DNA from: Paracoccus salsus
GTDB lineage: Bacteria; Pseudomonadota; Alphaproteobacteria; Rhodobacterales; Rhodobacteraceae
Length of the DNA stretch: 64,000 nt
Direction of reading: 5' to 3'
Assembly (NCBI RefSeq): GCF_021556615.1
Contig: NZ_JAKGGD010000002.1
Span: forward strand, 372,001 to 436,000
Part shown: positions 35,157 through 45,396 of the stretch, piece by piece
Layout of the letters: the number at the start of each line of letters is the position of its first letter
How positions within the stretch are numbered: the stretch's first letter is position 1
Position numbers and translations under genes: made by a program
Notes under the pieces: model-generated
The model's database searches: none
What the model saw: the letters and a program-made list of their open reading frames with translations, nothing else
Told to the model about the DNA's origin: nothing

Positions 35157-36952
35157 GCTTGCAGAGCTTCGACGATCCCGCCGCGGGCGACGATCACCCC
35201 GGCCGACTGGCCGGTCTTCGCGCCAGGATGCGCGAATTGCGGCTTGATGCCTTTGTCATTCCCCGCGCCGACGCCCATCAGGGCGAGTATGTCGCCGATG
35301 CCGATGCAAGGCTGGCCTGGCTGACGGGTTTCACGGGCAGCGCGGGCTTTGCGATCGTCACGCATGACCGGGCCGGCGTCTTCACCGACGGTCGCTATCG
35401 TGTTCAGGTCAAGTCGCAGATCGACCTCGCCCATTTCACGCCGGTGCCGTGGCCGGAGACGAGGCCCTCGGACTGGCTGCGCGAGGCCCTGCCAGACGGC
35501 GGTCGCGCCGGTTTCGATCCGTGGCTGCATACCCGCAAGGAAATCGAGGGGATGGAGAACGGGCTGGCTGACAGCGGCATCGGCCTGATCGCCGTCCAGA
35601 CCAACCCGATAGACACGATATGGCTGGACCGCCCTGCGCCGCCGGTCGGCGCGGCCCGCGCGCATGACGATGCCCTTGCCGGCGAATCCTCGACGCACAA
35701 GCGCGCGCGGCTGGCGCAGCACCTGCGCGACGAAGGGCAGGCGGCGGCCTTCCTGTCGCTGCCTGATTCGATCTCGTGGCTGCTGAACATCCGTGGCAGC
35801 GACGTGCCCAAGAACCCGATCGTGCAAGGCTTTGCGGTGCTGTCCGACAAGGGTCACCTGGCGTTGTTTGCCGATCCGGACAAGTTCGACCATGCGCTGC
35901 GCGACCATCTGGGCAGCGAGGTCTCGATCCTGCATCCCGAAGGGCTGGCCGCCGCGCTTCTGGATCTGAAGGGGCCGGTCCGGATCGACCCCGCGACCGC
36001 GCCCGAGGCGGCATTCCGCCTGCTTGAACAGGCCGGCGCCGACATCGTCCGCGGCGCGGACCCGGCGATCCTGCCGAAAGCGCGCAAGAACGCCACCGAA
36101 TTGCGCGGCATGCGCGCGGCTCATCGTCGCGACGGGGCGGCGATGGTGCGCCTTCTGGCATGGCTTGACGGGCAGGACCCGGCGGCGCTGACCGAGATCG
36201 ACGTGGTCCGAAAGCTTGAATCCCTGCGCCGCGATGCCGGCATCCTGGACATCAGCTTCGACACGATCAGTGGCGCCGGACCGCACGGAGCGATCGTGCA
36301 TTACCGCGTGACGGAAAGCACCAACCGGCGCCTCGCGCGGGGCGAGATGATGCTGATCGATTCGGGAGGGCAGTATCCCGACGGCACGACGGATATCACC
36401 CGCACCCTGTCGCTGGGGCCACCTCCGCAGGACGCCGTCGCGCCCTATACCGCAGTTCTGCGCGGGATGATCGCGATCAGCAGGGCACGATTTCCGCATG
36501 GCGTTTCGGGCGCGCATCTTGACGCCCTCGCGCGCCAGTTCCTGTGGCAGCAGGGTCTGGACTATGACCATGGCACCGGTCACGGCGTCGGTGCGGCGCT
36601 CTGCGTTCATGAGGGGCCGGTGCGCATCAGCCGGGCAAGCGACCTGCCGCTGGAGACAGGCATGATCCTGTCGAACGAGCCCGGCTATTATCGCGAAGGG
36701 GCATTCGGCATCCGGATCGAGAACCTGGTCGCCGTGATCGAGGCGGATGCCGAGCCGGGCCGCCGCATGATGCAGTTCGAGACGCTGACCCTGTGTCCGA
36801 TCGACACAAGCGCCATCGATCGCGCGGCGCTGTCGCGGGATGAAAAGGCCTGGCTGGACGCCTATCACGCAACGGTCCGCGACGCGCTGTCGCCCCTGCT
36901 GGACGAGGCCACGCAACGCTGGCTGCAAGACGCGACCGCGCCGATCGGCTGA
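35153..36952 (+). CDS. Aminopeptidase P family protein (M24B)
   Basis: A 599-residue metallopeptidase that removes N-terminal residues next to proline. It starts at the TTG at 35153, overlapping the previous stop as TTGA. Two creatinase-like N-terminal domains cover about residues 15-330. The M24 catalytic domain then has the metal ligands in MLIDSGGQYPDGTTDITR, the His in GTGHGVGAALCVHEGP, and Glu in NEPGYYREGAFGIRIEN. The long three-domain form matches the eukaryote-like aminopeptidase P. It converges with an SDR gene. Confidence 0.94.
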   Translation: MSLQSFDDPAAGDDHPGRLAGLRARMRELRLDAFVIPRADAHQGEYVADADARLAWLTGFTGSAGFAIVTHDRAGVFTDGRYRVQVKSQIDLAHFTPVPWPETRPSDWLREALPDGGRAGFDPWLHTRKEIEGMENGLADSGIGLIAVQTNPIDTIWLDRPAPPVGAARAHDDALAGESSTHKRARLAQHLRDEGQAAAFLSLPDSISWLLNIRGSDVPKNPIVQGFAVLSDKGHLALFADPDKFDHALRDHLGSEVSILHPEGLAAALLDLKGPVRIDPATAPEAAFRLLEQAGADIVRGADPAILPKARKNATELRGMRAAHRRDGAAMVRLLAWLDGQDPAALTEIDVVRKLESLRRDAGILDISFDTISGAGPHGAIVHYRVTESTNRRLARGEMMLIDSGGQYPDGTTDITRTLSLGPPPQDAVAPYTAVLRGMIAISRARFPHGVSGAHLDALARQFLWQQGLDYDHGTGHGVGAALCVHEGPVRISRASDLPLETGMILSNEPGYYREGAFGIRIENLVAVIEADAEPGRRMMQFETLTLCPIDTSAIDRAALSRDEKAWLDAYHATVRDALSPLLDEATQRWLQDATAPIG

Positions 36953-37022
36953 GCCCAGGCCCGTCTCTTCGTTGCGACGACCGTGCGGCCCTGATCGGAT
37001 GATGGAGCCGTGGCGCGGTTGC

Positions 37023-37691
37023 CTAAAGCGCCGTCAGGATCCGCTCGGCCTCGGACGCGCACGGAGTCAGCCCGGCGCGATCCTCGCCCGGAAAGAACCT
37101 CGCCCTTACCGCGGTCGGCATCGGCGCGGGGCTGTCGATGACGACCCGCGGACCGGTCCGTGCCGTTTCCGCCTGCCAGCTTCTGGCCAGCGCGATCTGC
37201 GCCGCCTTGGTCGCACCGTAAGACCCAAAGAACTTCGATCCCGCCCGCGCATCCTCGAAGAACAGCGCGGTGCCCTGCCGCAGCCTGAGGGCCGGTTCCA
37301 GCAACGCGATCAACCCGCGCACGATCTCGACATTCAGCAGCAGGGATTTCGCCCAGTCCTTGCCGTCGATATGCGGCACGGGCGACAGCGGTGCGGCATG
37401 GATCGCGCAATGCGCCCAAAGTTCCAGCCCTCCCCATCGTTCCAGGATGGACTCGGCCAGGCGCTGCATCGCGGACGCGTCGGTCACGTCCATCGGCGCC
37501 AGGGTCGCAGTGCCGCCTGCGGCACGAATCCTGTCGTCAAGCTCTTCCAGCCCGCCCACGGTCCGGGCAACGGCCAGCACGTGATAGCCACGTGCCGCCA
37601 GCGCCTCTGCCAGTGCCGCGCCCAGCCCGCGAGAGGCCCCGGTCACCAGCGCAAGCCTTGCGCCCTGCCTGTCGTTTCGATCATCGCTCAT
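37023..37691 (-). CDS. Short-chain dehydrogenase/reductase (SDR)
   Basis: A 222-residue SDR-fold protein with the nucleotide motif LALVTGASRGLGAALAE near residue 13. The active site Tyr-Lys pair is in SYGATKAAQIAL (Y-x3-K). The usual catalytic Ser (about 12-14 residues before the Tyr) appears to be missing: that position lies in ALFFEDARAGS. Asn of the NVEIVRG helix is present. The substrate is unknown. It is expressed alone, between the convergent aminopeptidase and a divergent secreted protein. Confidence 0.85.
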   Translation of the reverse strand: MSDDRNDRQGARLALVTGASRGLGAALAEALAARGYHVLAVARTVGGLEELDDRIRAAGGTATLAPMDVTDASAMQRLAESILERWGGLELWAHCAIHAAPLSPVPHIDGKDWAKSLLLNVEIVRGLIALLEPALRLRQGTALFFEDARAGSKFFGSYGATKAAQIALARSWQAETARTGPRVVIDSPAPMPTAVRARFFPGEDRAGLTPCASEAERILTAL

Positions 37692-37795
37692 GAAAGGTCC
37701 ATGCCATCAGCCTGACCAGCGCGCAAGATGTGCCACCGTCCGTTCACACCAATTCGGGTGGCCCCAGAAAAACCCCTACCAAAGACGGCTGATGA

Positions 37796-37818
37796 TTGTT
37801 ATCAATAATTGAGAACAA
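37796..37818. promoter_or_regulatory. 23-bp AT-rich palindrome (possible operator)
   Basis: TTGTTATCAAT, one central A, then ATTGAGAACAA forms a near-perfect inverted repeat: 10 of 11 positions match. It lies 45 bp upstream of the ATG at 37864, in an AT-rich patch unlike its surroundings. Size and position fit a repressor or metal-regulator operator, perhaps of the Fur/Zur/Mur class, but I cannot assign a regulator. A TTGACA follows at 37822-37827. Confidence 0.65.
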
Positions 37819-37863
37819 TAATTGACATACCCCTTGGATAGAGCGTCTGACAGGAGGAACCCC

Positions 37864-38640
37864 ATGTTTTCACGCTTCTTCGCCCTTGTTCCCGGATGGC
37901 TTCGCTCGGCGTTGCCGGCCTTCAGCCTGCTTGCCGCGCTTCTGGCGGCCCCCGCCCTCGCTCAGACACCGGGCAAGACCATCGTTCTGATCAACCCCAA
38001 CTCGAATCAGAACGCCACGCAGTCGATGACCGAACTGGCCTCGCAGGCCGCAGGCGAGGGTGTCGCAGTGATCGGAGAGAGCAACGTCGACGCCCCGCCG
38101 TTGCTGACCACCCCGCAGGACATGATCAATGCCGCCTCGGGCGTGGTCGAGATCGGTCGCGCAGCAGCAAGCGATCCTTCGGTCGGCGCGATCATCGTCG
38201 CCGCGTTCAGCGACCCTGGACTTGCCGAACTGCGCGCAGCGGTGGACCTGCCGGTGTTCGGCATCGGCGAGGAGGTCTTTCACGAAGCCGCCCGCGATGG
38301 CCGCAACTTCGCGATCGTCACGGTCACCCCCGACGAGGGCCTGATCGAATCGTTTCGACAGAAGGCCGCGGCGCTTGGATACGGGGCACAGTATCGCGGC
38401 ACCCGAGTGACGGAAGGTGAGCCGAACGAGCTTGTCCAGAACCCCGATCGGCTGGATGCCGCGCTGGCCGAGGCCGTGCGGGTCGCGGTCGATCAGGATG
38501 GCGCCGAAGCCGTGATCATGGGCGGCGGGCCGCTGTCCGCCTCTGCCCTTCGACTACAGCCACAATTCGACGAGCCCCTTGTCGTCGCGGTCAATGCGGC
38601 CGCGCGGGCAGCGGCAGCCGCGATCCTGGCCAGGGACTGA
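37864..38640 (+). CDS. Secreted Asp/Glu/hydantoin racemase-fold protein without catalytic cysteines
   Basis: A 258-residue protein starting at the ATG at 37864 after a CAGGAGGAA ribosome site. It has a clear signal peptide ending ALAQ near residue 34. The mature part matches the Asp/Glu/hydantoin racemase superfamily: IVLINPNSNQNATQSM, AAFSDPGLAEL, PVFGIGEEVF, FAIVTVTPDEGLI and VIMGGGPLSASAL. Racemases use two cysteines, one in a CFSDPG-like site and one in GCAGM-like site. Here these are Ala114 and Gly221. It may therefore be a non-racemase binding or lyase-type member. A strong AT-rich palindrome lies upstream. Confidence 0.85.
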   Translation: MFSRFFALVPGWLRSALPAFSLLAALLAAPALAQTPGKTIVLINPNSNQNATQSMTELASQAAGEGVAVIGESNVDAPPLLTTPQDMINAASGVVEIGRAAASDPSVGAIIVAAFSDPGLAELRAAVDLPVFGIGEEVFHEAARDGRNFAIVTVTPDEGLIESFRQKAAALGYGAQYRGTRVTEGEPNELVQNPDRLDAALAEAVRVAVDQDGAEAVIMGGGPLSASALRLQPQFDEPLVVAVNAAARAAAAAILARD

Positions 38641-38686
38641 TCCCCGGGACGCGATCCGGGATCATCATCAGGCAAGCAAGAACAAA

Positions 38687-38704
38687 GGGGGCGTCACCGC
38701 CCCC
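38687..38704. terminator. Bidirectional terminator hairpin
   Basis: GGGGGCG (38687-38693), a TCAC loop and CGCCCCC (38698-38704) form a 7-bp stem, preceded by AAA and followed by TT and a pyrimidine-rich run. It lies between the convergent racemase-like gene and gltA and can serve both. Confidence 0.8.
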
Positions 38705-38731
38705 TTCCGCTTTCTTGCAGCAGCGCAATTC

Positions 38732-40024
38732 TCAGCGCTTGGACAGGTCCAGATAATCGCGCTTTTCCGAGCCGACATAGAGTTGCCGCGGGCGTCCGAT
38801 CTTGTTCTGCGGATCGCTGATCATCTCTTTCCACTGCGCGATCCAGCCAACCGTGCGCGACAGGGCAAAGATCGGCGTGAACATCGCGGTCGGGAATCCC
38901 ATCGCCTCAAGAATGATCCCCGAGTAGAAATCGACATTCGGATACAGCTTCTTCGAGACGAAATACTCATCCTCGAGTGCGATCCTCTCAAGCTCCTTGG
39001 CGACCTGCAGCGTCGGATTGTCGTGGATGCCCAGCATGTCCAGGACCTCGTCGGCGGATTCCTTCATGACCTTCGCGCGCGGGTCGAAGTTCTTGTAAAC
39101 CCGGTGACCAAAGCCCATCAGACGGAACGGATCGTCCTTGTCCTTTGCACGGGCGATATATTCCGGGATATTCTCGACGCTGCCGATCTGGCGCAACATT
39201 TCCAGACAGGCCTGGTTTGCGCCGCCATGCGCGGGCCCCCACAGGCAGGCGATGCCGGCCGCGATGCAGGCGAACGGGTTCGCACCGGACGATCCGGCCA
39301 GACGAACCGTCGAGGTCGAGGCGTTCTGCTCGTGATCGGCATGCAGCGTGAAGATCCGATCCATCGCCTTTGCCAGCGCCGGATTGACATTGTATTTTTC
39401 GGACGGGACCGAGAAACACATGTGCAGGAAGTTCGAGGCGTAATCCAACTCGTTCTGCGGATAAACGAAGGGCTGGCCGATCGAGTATTTATAGGCCATC
39501 GCCGCGATCGTCGGCAGTTTCGCGATCAGCCGGATCGAGGCCACCTCGCGCTGCCAGGGATCGCTGATGTCTGTCGAATCGTGGTAAAAGGCAGACATCG
39601 CGCCGACCACGGCCACCATCGTCGCCATCGGGTGGGCGTCCCGGCGGAAGCCGCGGAAGAAGTATTGCATCTGCTCATGGACCATCGTGTGACGGGTCAC
39701 GCGCGTCTCGAAGTCACGCAACTGATCGGCGCTGGGCAGATCGCCGTAAAGCAGCAGGAAACAGACTTCGAGGTAATGCGACTTGGCTGCCAACTGCTCG
39801 ATCGGGTAGCCGCGATACCACAACTCGCCCTTGTCCCCGTCGATATAGGTGATGGTCGAATCACAGCTTGCGGTCGAGGTGAAGCCGGGGTCATAGGTGA
39901 ACACACCGGCCTGGCCATACAACTTGCGGATATCCAGCACATCCGGACCCACGGTCGGACTGAGGATCTCCAGTTCGTGTTCGGCGTCGTTCAATCGCAG
40001 TGTGGCAGTCTTCGGTTCGGCCAT
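38732..40024 (-). CDS. gltA: Citrate synthase
   Basis: Citrate synthase condenses oxaloacetate and acetyl-CoA in the TCA cycle. The start is the ATG at 40024 (MAEPKTATL); 430 residues. Key blocks are [17 protein letters not shown] near residue 60, the active-site region [20 protein letters not shown] with catalytic His, and [17 protein letters not shown]. The final part [15 protein letters not shown] and the [16 protein letters not shown] helix follow. The length matches the hexameric type II bacterial enzyme. It is followed upstream by gltX on the same strand. Confidence 0.97.
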   Translation of the reverse strand: MAEPKTATLRLNDAEHELEILSPTVGPDVLDIRKLYGQAGVFTYDPGFTSTASCDSTITYIDGDKGELWYRGYPIEQLAAKSHYLEVCFLLLYGDLPSADQLRDFETRVTRHTMVHEQMQYFFRGFRRDAHPMATMVAVVGAMSAFYHDSTDISDPWQREVASIRLIAKLPTIAAMAYKYSIGQPFVYPQNELDYASNFLHMCFSVPSEKYNVNPALAKAMDRIFTLHADHEQNASTSTVRLAGSSGANPFACIAAGIACLWGPAHGGANQACLEMLRQIGSVENIPEYIARAKDKDDPFRLMGFGHRVYKNFDPRAKVMKESADEVLDMLGIHDNPTLQVAKELERIALEDEYFVSKKLYPNVDFYSGIILEAMGFPTAMFTPIFALSRTVGWIAQWKEMISDPQNKIGRPRQLYVGSEKRDYLDLSKR

Positions 40025-40096
40025 CAAAACGTCCTTTCCGGCAGAGCCGGGCCAGGCGCGATCCAGCGCGTGTGCCCGGGCGTGTGATGGCAGGCG

Positions 40097-41494
40097 TCAG
40101 CCTGCCGAAACCGTCTGATCCTGCAACCGGGCCAGCGACTCGCCGCGGCCTAGCGCCGTCATCATGTCGAACACGCTGGGGGTCGCACTGCGTCCGGCCA
40201 AAGCGGCGCGCAGGGGCCCCGCAAGCTTGCCCAATCCGACACCGTTTTCCTCGGCGACCTGCTTGGCGGCCCGCTCCAGCTCGTCTCGCGTCCAGCTAGC
40301 ATGCTGCACCGCGGCAGTCAATGATTTCAGCATACCACGGGATACCGGATCCAGCGCCTTGCCCGCCTTCTCGTCGATATCGACGGGCCGGTCGATCAGC
40401 GCGAACCGCGCCTGTTCCAGCAATTGCGGCAGGGTTCTGGCCTTTTCCTTCAACACCGGCAGCGCGGGGATCAGTCGGTCCTTCTGCTGCTGGGTCAAGG
40501 GCGGTGCCCCGGTCTCCGCCAGATAATCCTGCAATGCCGCAAGCAGGGCGGCGTCGTCCATCGCGCCGATATGGTGTCCGCTGACATGTTCCAGCTTCTT
40601 GAAATCCAGACGCGCAGGCGCCCGTCCGATCCCCGCCAGATCGAACCAGTTCCGGGCCTCGGCGTCGCCGAACAACTCGTCATCCCCGTGACTCCAACCA
40701 AGCCGGGCCAGGTAGTTGCGCATCGCCGCCGGTGGATAACCCAGCGACGCGAACTCGTGCAGCCCGACGGCACCATGACGCTTGGACAGTTTCTTGCCGT
40801 CCTCGCCGTGGATCAGCGGAATATGGGCGAAAACGGGTCGCCTCCAGCCCATCGCATCGTAGATCTGGATCTGACGCGCCGTGTTCGTCAGATGGTCGTC
40901 ACCGCGAATCACATGCGTCACGCCCATGTCGTGATCGTCCACGACGACCGCCAGCATGTAGGTCGGTGTTCCGTCGCTGCGCAACAGCACCATGTCGTCC
41001 AATTGCTCATTGGCGACGCGCACCTCACCCTGCACGGCGTCGTCGATCACGGTCTCTCCCTCCCGAGGCGCCTTCAGACGAATCGCATAGGGCGCATCGG
41101 GCAGTTCGCCTGCCTCGCGCCACGGGCTGTTGAAGGCCTCGCGCGGATGAGTTTCGCGCCAGGCCGCGATTTCCTCGGTGGTCGAGAAGCACTTGTAGGC
41201 CGCGCCGGTCGCCAGCATCTGCCGTGCGACTTCGGCATGCCGATCCTTGCGGGCGAACTGGCTCAACGGCTCGCCGTCCCAATCCAGACCCAGCCATTCC
41301 AGCCCCTTCAGGATGGCGGCCGTCGCCTCCGGGGTCGAGCGCGCACGGTCCGTGTCCTCGATGCGCAACAGGAACTTTCCCCCCCGCCCGCGCGCATAGA
41401 GCCAGTTGAACAGCGCCGTCCGCGCGCCCCCGATATGCAGATATCCGGTGGGAGAGGGGGCGAACCGGGTGACGATCTTGGCTTGGTCGGACAT
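40097..41494 (-). CDS. gltX: Glutamyl-tRNA synthetase
   Basis: The enzyme charges tRNA-Glu. It starts at the ATG at 41494 ([17 protein letters not shown]). The class I motif HIGH is [14 protein letters not shown] near residue 20, and the KMSKS-type motif is [15 protein letters not shown]-terminal anticodon-binding domain is intact. It has 465 residues. An open frame continuing upstream to 43030 is only antisense sequence to comEC. It lies 72 bp upstream of gltA. Confidence 0.96.
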   Translation of the reverse strand: MSDQAKIVTRFAPSPTGYLHIGGARTALFNWLYARGRGGKFLLRIEDTDRARSTPEATAAILKGLEWLGLDWDGEPLSQFARKDRHAEVARQMLATGAAYKCFSTTEEIAAWRETHPREAFNSPWREAGELPDAPYAIRLKAPREGETVIDDAVQGEVRVANEQLDDMVLLRSDGTPTYMLAVVVDDHDMGVTHVIRGDDHLTNTARQIQIYDAMGWRRPVFAHIPLIHGEDGKKLSKRHGAVGLHEFASLGYPPAAMRNYLARLGWSHGDDELFGDAEARNWFDLAGIGRAPARLDFKKLEHVSGHHIGAMDDAALLAALQDYLAETGAPPLTQQQKDRLIPALPVLKEKARTLPQLLEQARFALIDRPVDIDEKAGKALDPVSRGMLKSLTAAVQHASWTRDELERAAKQVAEENGVGLGKLAGPLRAALAGRSATPSVFDMMTALGRGESLARLQDQTVSAG

Positions 41495-41608
41495 CGAGGC
41501 CTTCCTGGTCGCGAATTTCGGGGCAGTCACGGCGGCGTTAACATTTTGGTAAGCAGGTCGTGCCATGGTCGTGAGCACAGATAGAGAAGCACCGCGGAAA
41601 GGACAAGA

Positions 41609-43828
41609 ATGACCGCCCAGTCCGGCATTGCGTCGGGCCCCGTGACGGACAAGAAGGCGCCGCCCGCGCCGGACGCGCTGCCGGGATTTGCTCCGTCCCG
41701 CACCCGTGCGTCCCGGCACATGGCAAAGCGCCGACCCCGCCCGGCCGCAGCAAGCCGGGCGGGTCTGTTTGTCTGGGTGCCGGTCTGCCTGTCTGCGGGC
41801 ATCGCGTTCTGGTTCGCGCTGCCGATCCTGCTCCAGCCATGGCAATGGATGCTGCTTGCCGCAGGTGCCATCGGTGCTTTCGCCACCACGCGCGCCGCCC
41901 TGCCGCTGGCCGAACGGGGACAGATCGGCTGGGTCCTCGCCGATGGGCTGCGGGTCGGTGGGATGGCCCTGGTCCTGATCGCGGTCGGCTTCGGCCTGGC
42001 TGGCCTGCGCTCGGCACAGGTCGCCGCACCGATCCTGGAATGGCGGTATTATGGTCCGGTCGAAGGGCGGCTGGTCGATATCGACCGCTCTGCCCGCGAC
42101 CGCATCCGCCTGACGCTGGACCGGGTAACGTTGCGCGATCTTGCGCCCCGGAAAACTCCGGCGAGGGTGCGGCTTTCGCTGATGGACGCCGCGACCGAGA
42201 ACCTGCCCGTGCTGGGGCAACGCGTCATGCTGACCGGTCATCTGGGCCCGCCATCCGGTCCCGCCTCGCCGGGCAGCTTCGATTTCAGGCAGCACGCCTG
42301 GTATCAGGAACTGGGGGCCGTGGGTTACACGCGCACCCCGATCCTTGCGATTTCTCCGCCCGAGGAGGGGTTGTGGGGCATGCACCGCGCGCGGATCGCG
42401 ATCAGCACCGCCATCCAGCAGAGGATCGGCGGCCAGGAGGGCGCAGTCGCGGCCGCGCTGATGACCGGGGACCGCTCGGGCATCCATGAGAAAACCAACG
42501 AGATCATGCGCGCCTCGAACCTGTACCACATCATCTCGATCTCGGGCCTGCACATGAGCATGCTGGCCGGTTTCGTCTATGCCGCGCTGCGGCTGACGCT
42601 TGTCCTGGCGCAGGGGGTGGGCGCGCCCTTGCCACAGGCGGTTCACAAGCTTGCGGCAGTCGGCGCGCTGGCAGCGGCGGCGGCCTATCTGTGGCTGTCC
42701 GGCGGCGGGGTTGCGACCGAGCGGGCCTTCGTCATGGTTGCGGTCATGCTGTGCGCCATCCTTGTCGACCGGCGCGCGATATCGCTGCGGACCGTGTCGC
42801 TGGCCGCGACGATCATCCTTGTCTACAGCCCCGAGGCGCTGACGTCGCCGGGCTTCCAGATGAGCTTTGCCGCCACCATCGCCCTGATCCTGACATACGG
42901 GCCCTGGTCGAGGATCAGTCCGCATCTGCCGATATGGATGCGCCCGGTGCTGATGCTGCTGGTTTCCTCCTTCGTCGCGGCGCTGGCCACGTCCCCGATC
43001 GCGGCCGCGCATTTCAACCGGATGGCGCAATACGGGCTGCTGGCGAACATGCTCGTGGTGCCGGTGATGGGCACGCTGGTGATGCCGGCGGGCGTGATTG
43101 GCGCGATTCTGGCACCCATCGGGCTGGCCGGTCCGGCGCTGTGGGTGATGGGGCTTGGCACCGCCTGGATGCTGCGCGTGGCCGATTTCGTCGCAGGCCT
43201 GAACGGTGCTGTCACCGCCGTTGCACTGCCGCCTGCGGCGGTGGTTCCGCTGATGGGATTCGGCGCTGCGCTTGCCGTGTTGTGCTGGAGGCAGAAGAAC
43301 GCGGCGCCACGCCCCCTGCCGATGACAGCGGGCTTTGCCCTGGGGCTTGCGATGCTGGCCACTGCCTTTGCCCTGTGGCTGAGCGCGAGCCGGCCGATGA
43401 TCCTGGTCGCGCCCGAAGGCGAGGCCGTCGGCCTGATGACGCCTGCGGGTCGCGCGGTCTCGAAACCCGCCGGAGGCGCCTTCGTCGTCAACACCTGGCT
43501 GCTTGAGGATGGCGACACCGCCAACCAGGCGCAGGCTGCGGCGCGACCCGCCTGGACAGGCGATCGCCGCGACCGGCAGGCGTCACTGCCCGATGGCTGG
43601 CGGCTGCTGCATTTCACCGGCAAGGGATCGGGTCAGCGGGCCGCCGCCGGATGCCGGCCGCGCCACATCGTCGTTGCGACCGAACGCGTCGACCTGCCCG
43701 GCGGCTTGCCGCGCTGCGTGCTTCTGGACCCGTCGCGGCTGCGGCAAAGCGGGGCCGTCGCGATCGACATGACCAGCAGCGGCCCGCAACTGACGACCGT
43801 TGCAGACCGACACCGCGCACCGGGCTGA
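41609..43828 (+). CDS. ComEC/Rec2-family competence protein, lacking the MBL domain
   Basis: A 739-residue membrane protein starting at the ATG at 41609 after a GAAAGGACAAGA ribosome site. The N-terminal DUF4131 region precedes the Competence domain, shown by [20 protein letters not shown] near residue 310, [13 protein letters not shown] and [18 protein letters not shown]. About ten or more transmembrane helices follow. No HxHxDH metallo-beta-lactamase motif is present; the C-terminal 200 residues are soluble and of uncertain fold. ComEC brings single-stranded DNA into the cell. It is convergent with the omega-transaminase gene. Confidence 0.9.
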   Translation: MTAQSGIASGPVTDKKAPPAPDALPGFAPSRTRASRHMAKRRPRPAAASRAGLFVWVPVCLSAGIAFWFALPILLQPWQWMLLAAGAIGAFATTRAALPLAERGQIGWVLADGLRVGGMALVLIAVGFGLAGLRSAQVAAPILEWRYYGPVEGRLVDIDRSARDRIRLTLDRVTLRDLAPRKTPARVRLSLMDAATENLPVLGQRVMLTGHLGPPSGPASPGSFDFRQHAWYQELGAVGYTRTPILAISPPEEGLWGMHRARIAISTAIQQRIGGQEGAVAAALMTGDRSGIHEKTNEIMRASNLYHIISISGLHMSMLAGFVYAALRLTLVLAQGVGAPLPQAVHKLAAVGALAAAAAYLWLSGGGVATERAFVMVAVMLCAILVDRRAISLRTVSLAATIILVYSPEALTSPGFQMSFAATIALILTYGPWSRISPHLPIWMRPVLMLLVSSFVAALATSPIAAAHFNRMAQYGLLANMLVVPVMGTLVMPAGVIGAILAPIGLAGPALWVMGLGTAWMLRVADFVAGLNGAVTAVALPPAAVVPLMGFGAALAVLCWRQKNAAPRPLPMTAGFALGLAMLATAFALWLSASRPMILVAPEGEAVGLMTPAGRAVSKPAGGAFVVNTWLLEDGDTANQAQAAARPAWTGDRRDRQASLPDGWRLLHFTGKGSGQRAAAGCRPRHIVVATERVDLPGGLPRCVLLDPSRLRQSGAVAIDMTSSGPQLTTVADRHRAPG

Positions 43829-43849
43829 CGACCGGCGACCGGCCCGGTC

Positions 43850-45214
43850 TCAGGCGATTTCGGCGAAGACCTCGTTCAGGGCTTGCTCCAGCTTCTCGAA
43901 CATCTCGTCCATCTGCGGCTCGGTCAGGATGAAGGGCGGGCACAGAACGATCGACTGCCCCAGAGGGCGACAGATCAGACCCAGATCCGTGCAGGTGTTC
44001 GCGATACGCTCGCTGACGGACAGATCCCCATCGAACGGCGTCTTGGTCGCCTTGTCCTTCACCGCTTCCAGCGCCCACATGAAACCGACACCGCGCAACT
44101 CGCCGATATGGTCGCTGCGATCCATGATGGCGCGGAGCCCGGCCTCCATCCGCGGCGCCAGTTCTCGGACGTTTTCGGCCAGTCCCTCGTTCATCACGAC
44201 ATCGATGGCCTTCAAAGCGATCGCGCAGCCGACCGGATGCCCTGACGCTGTGAACCCGTGCGGAAATTCCTCGATCTCTTCCACGGCGGCCTGCAACCGG
44301 TCCGACAGTTCCGGCCCCAGGATCACCGCGCCCATCGGGAACAGCCCCGCGGTCAGGCTCTTGGAACTGATGATCGCGTCAGGCATGAAATCATAGGTCT
44401 GGCAGCCCCAGGTATTCCCGGTCCGCCCGAAACCGCAGATCACCTCGTCCGAGATCACCGGGATGGCGTGCTTGCGCAGGATCGGCAGGATCGCCTGGAA
44501 ATAGCCCTTCGAGGGCGGGATGACGCCCCCCGCACCCATCACCGGCTCGGCAAAGAAGCCGGCGATGGTGTCGGCGCCCTCGCGTTCGATGGTCTCTTCC
44601 AGTTCTCGCGCGAGGCGGGCGGTAAACTCTTCCTCGGTCTCGTCCGGTTCCCCGAACCGCCAGTAATGCGGGCAGGTCAGATGGAAGAAACCGTCCAGCG
44701 GCAGGCCGAACACTTCGTTATAGGGCTTGCCGGTCATGCTGGCCGACACCACGGTCACGCCGTGATAGGCGTTCATCCGGGTCAGGATCTTGCGGCGCTT
44801 GGGGTTGCCCTCGCTGGCATGCAGGAACCACAGCATCTTGACCATGGTGTCGTTGGCCTCAGAGCCCGAGTTGGTATAGAAGACCTTGCCGCGTTCGAAC
44901 GGCGACACCTCGACCAGTTTCTCGGACAGCATGACGGTCTGATCGGACATCCGCCCGAAGAACGCATGGTATCCGGGAAAACGATCGTATTGCGCCTTCG
45001 CCGCCTCGGCCAGACCCTTGTGGTCAAAGCCCGCAACCATGTTCCATAGCCCCGAATTCGCGTCGAGATAGCGCCGGCCGTTGACATCCACCACATAGGG
45101 ACCCTCGCCATGCGTCAGCACAACGGCGCCGCGCTTATGGACGCTTGGCAGGTCGGTAAAACCGTAAAGCGAAAATTCGTCGGCGCGGGCTTCCCAGCTT
45201 TGGGGTTTGTTCAT
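43850..45214 (-). CDS. Class III omega-transaminase (omega-amino acid:pyruvate type)
   Basis: A PLP-dependent aminotransferase of 454 residues, starting at the ATG at 45214 that lies 7 nt after a GGAGG site; the ATG at 45220 is too close to it. It closely resembles, from memory, the Paracoccus denitrificans omega-transaminase. Key features are SGLWNMVAGFDHKGLAEAA, NSGSEANDTMVKM, ISDEVICGFGRTGNT and the PLP lysine in AIISSKSLTAG. The C-terminus matches too. It may use amines and omega-amino acids with pyruvate as acceptor. The physiological substrate is not clear from this context. Confidence 0.93.
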   Translation of the reverse strand: MNKPQSWEARADEFSLYGFTDLPSVHKRGAVVLTHGEGPYVVDVNGRRYLDANSGLWNMVAGFDHKGLAEAAKAQYDRFPGYHAFFGRMSDQTVMLSEKLVEVSPFERGKVFYTNSGSEANDTMVKMLWFLHASEGNPKRRKILTRMNAYHGVTVVSASMTGKPYNEVFGLPLDGFFHLTCPHYWRFGEPDETEEEFTARLARELEETIEREGADTIAGFFAEPVMGAGGVIPPSKGYFQAILPILRKHAIPVISDEVICGFGRTGNTWGCQTYDFMPDAIISSKSLTAGLFPMGAVILGPELSDRLQAAVEEIEEFPHGFTASGHPVGCAIALKAIDVVMNEGLAENVRELAPRMEAGLRAIMDRSDHIGELRGVGFMWALEAVKDKATKTPFDGDLSVSERIANTCTDLGLICRPLGQSIVLCPPFILTEPQMDEMFEKLEQALNEVFAEIA

Positions 45215-45396
45215 CGTCATGCCTCCATGGACAGGTTTGGGATGCAGGCTATCCGGCGCATGCGGGGCGTTCAATGGGCGTCAAGGCGTCGCCGGCGGAT
45301 CGCCCGGGCCGTCCGCGCCCGGATCACAGGAATGATCGGGCCACCGACGAATTGCCGATTGTCCCGTTCGGGCCTACGCCCTAGGCTGCGGCAATC

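Noticed and set aside
37822-37827. TTGACA as a -35 element for the racemase-like gene
   Set aside because: No convincing -10 hexamer at 16-18 bp spacing.
41495-43030. Apparent N-terminal extension of gltX by about 510 residues
   Set aside because: The extension is antisense to comEC, and the GltX family starts at the ATG at 41494.
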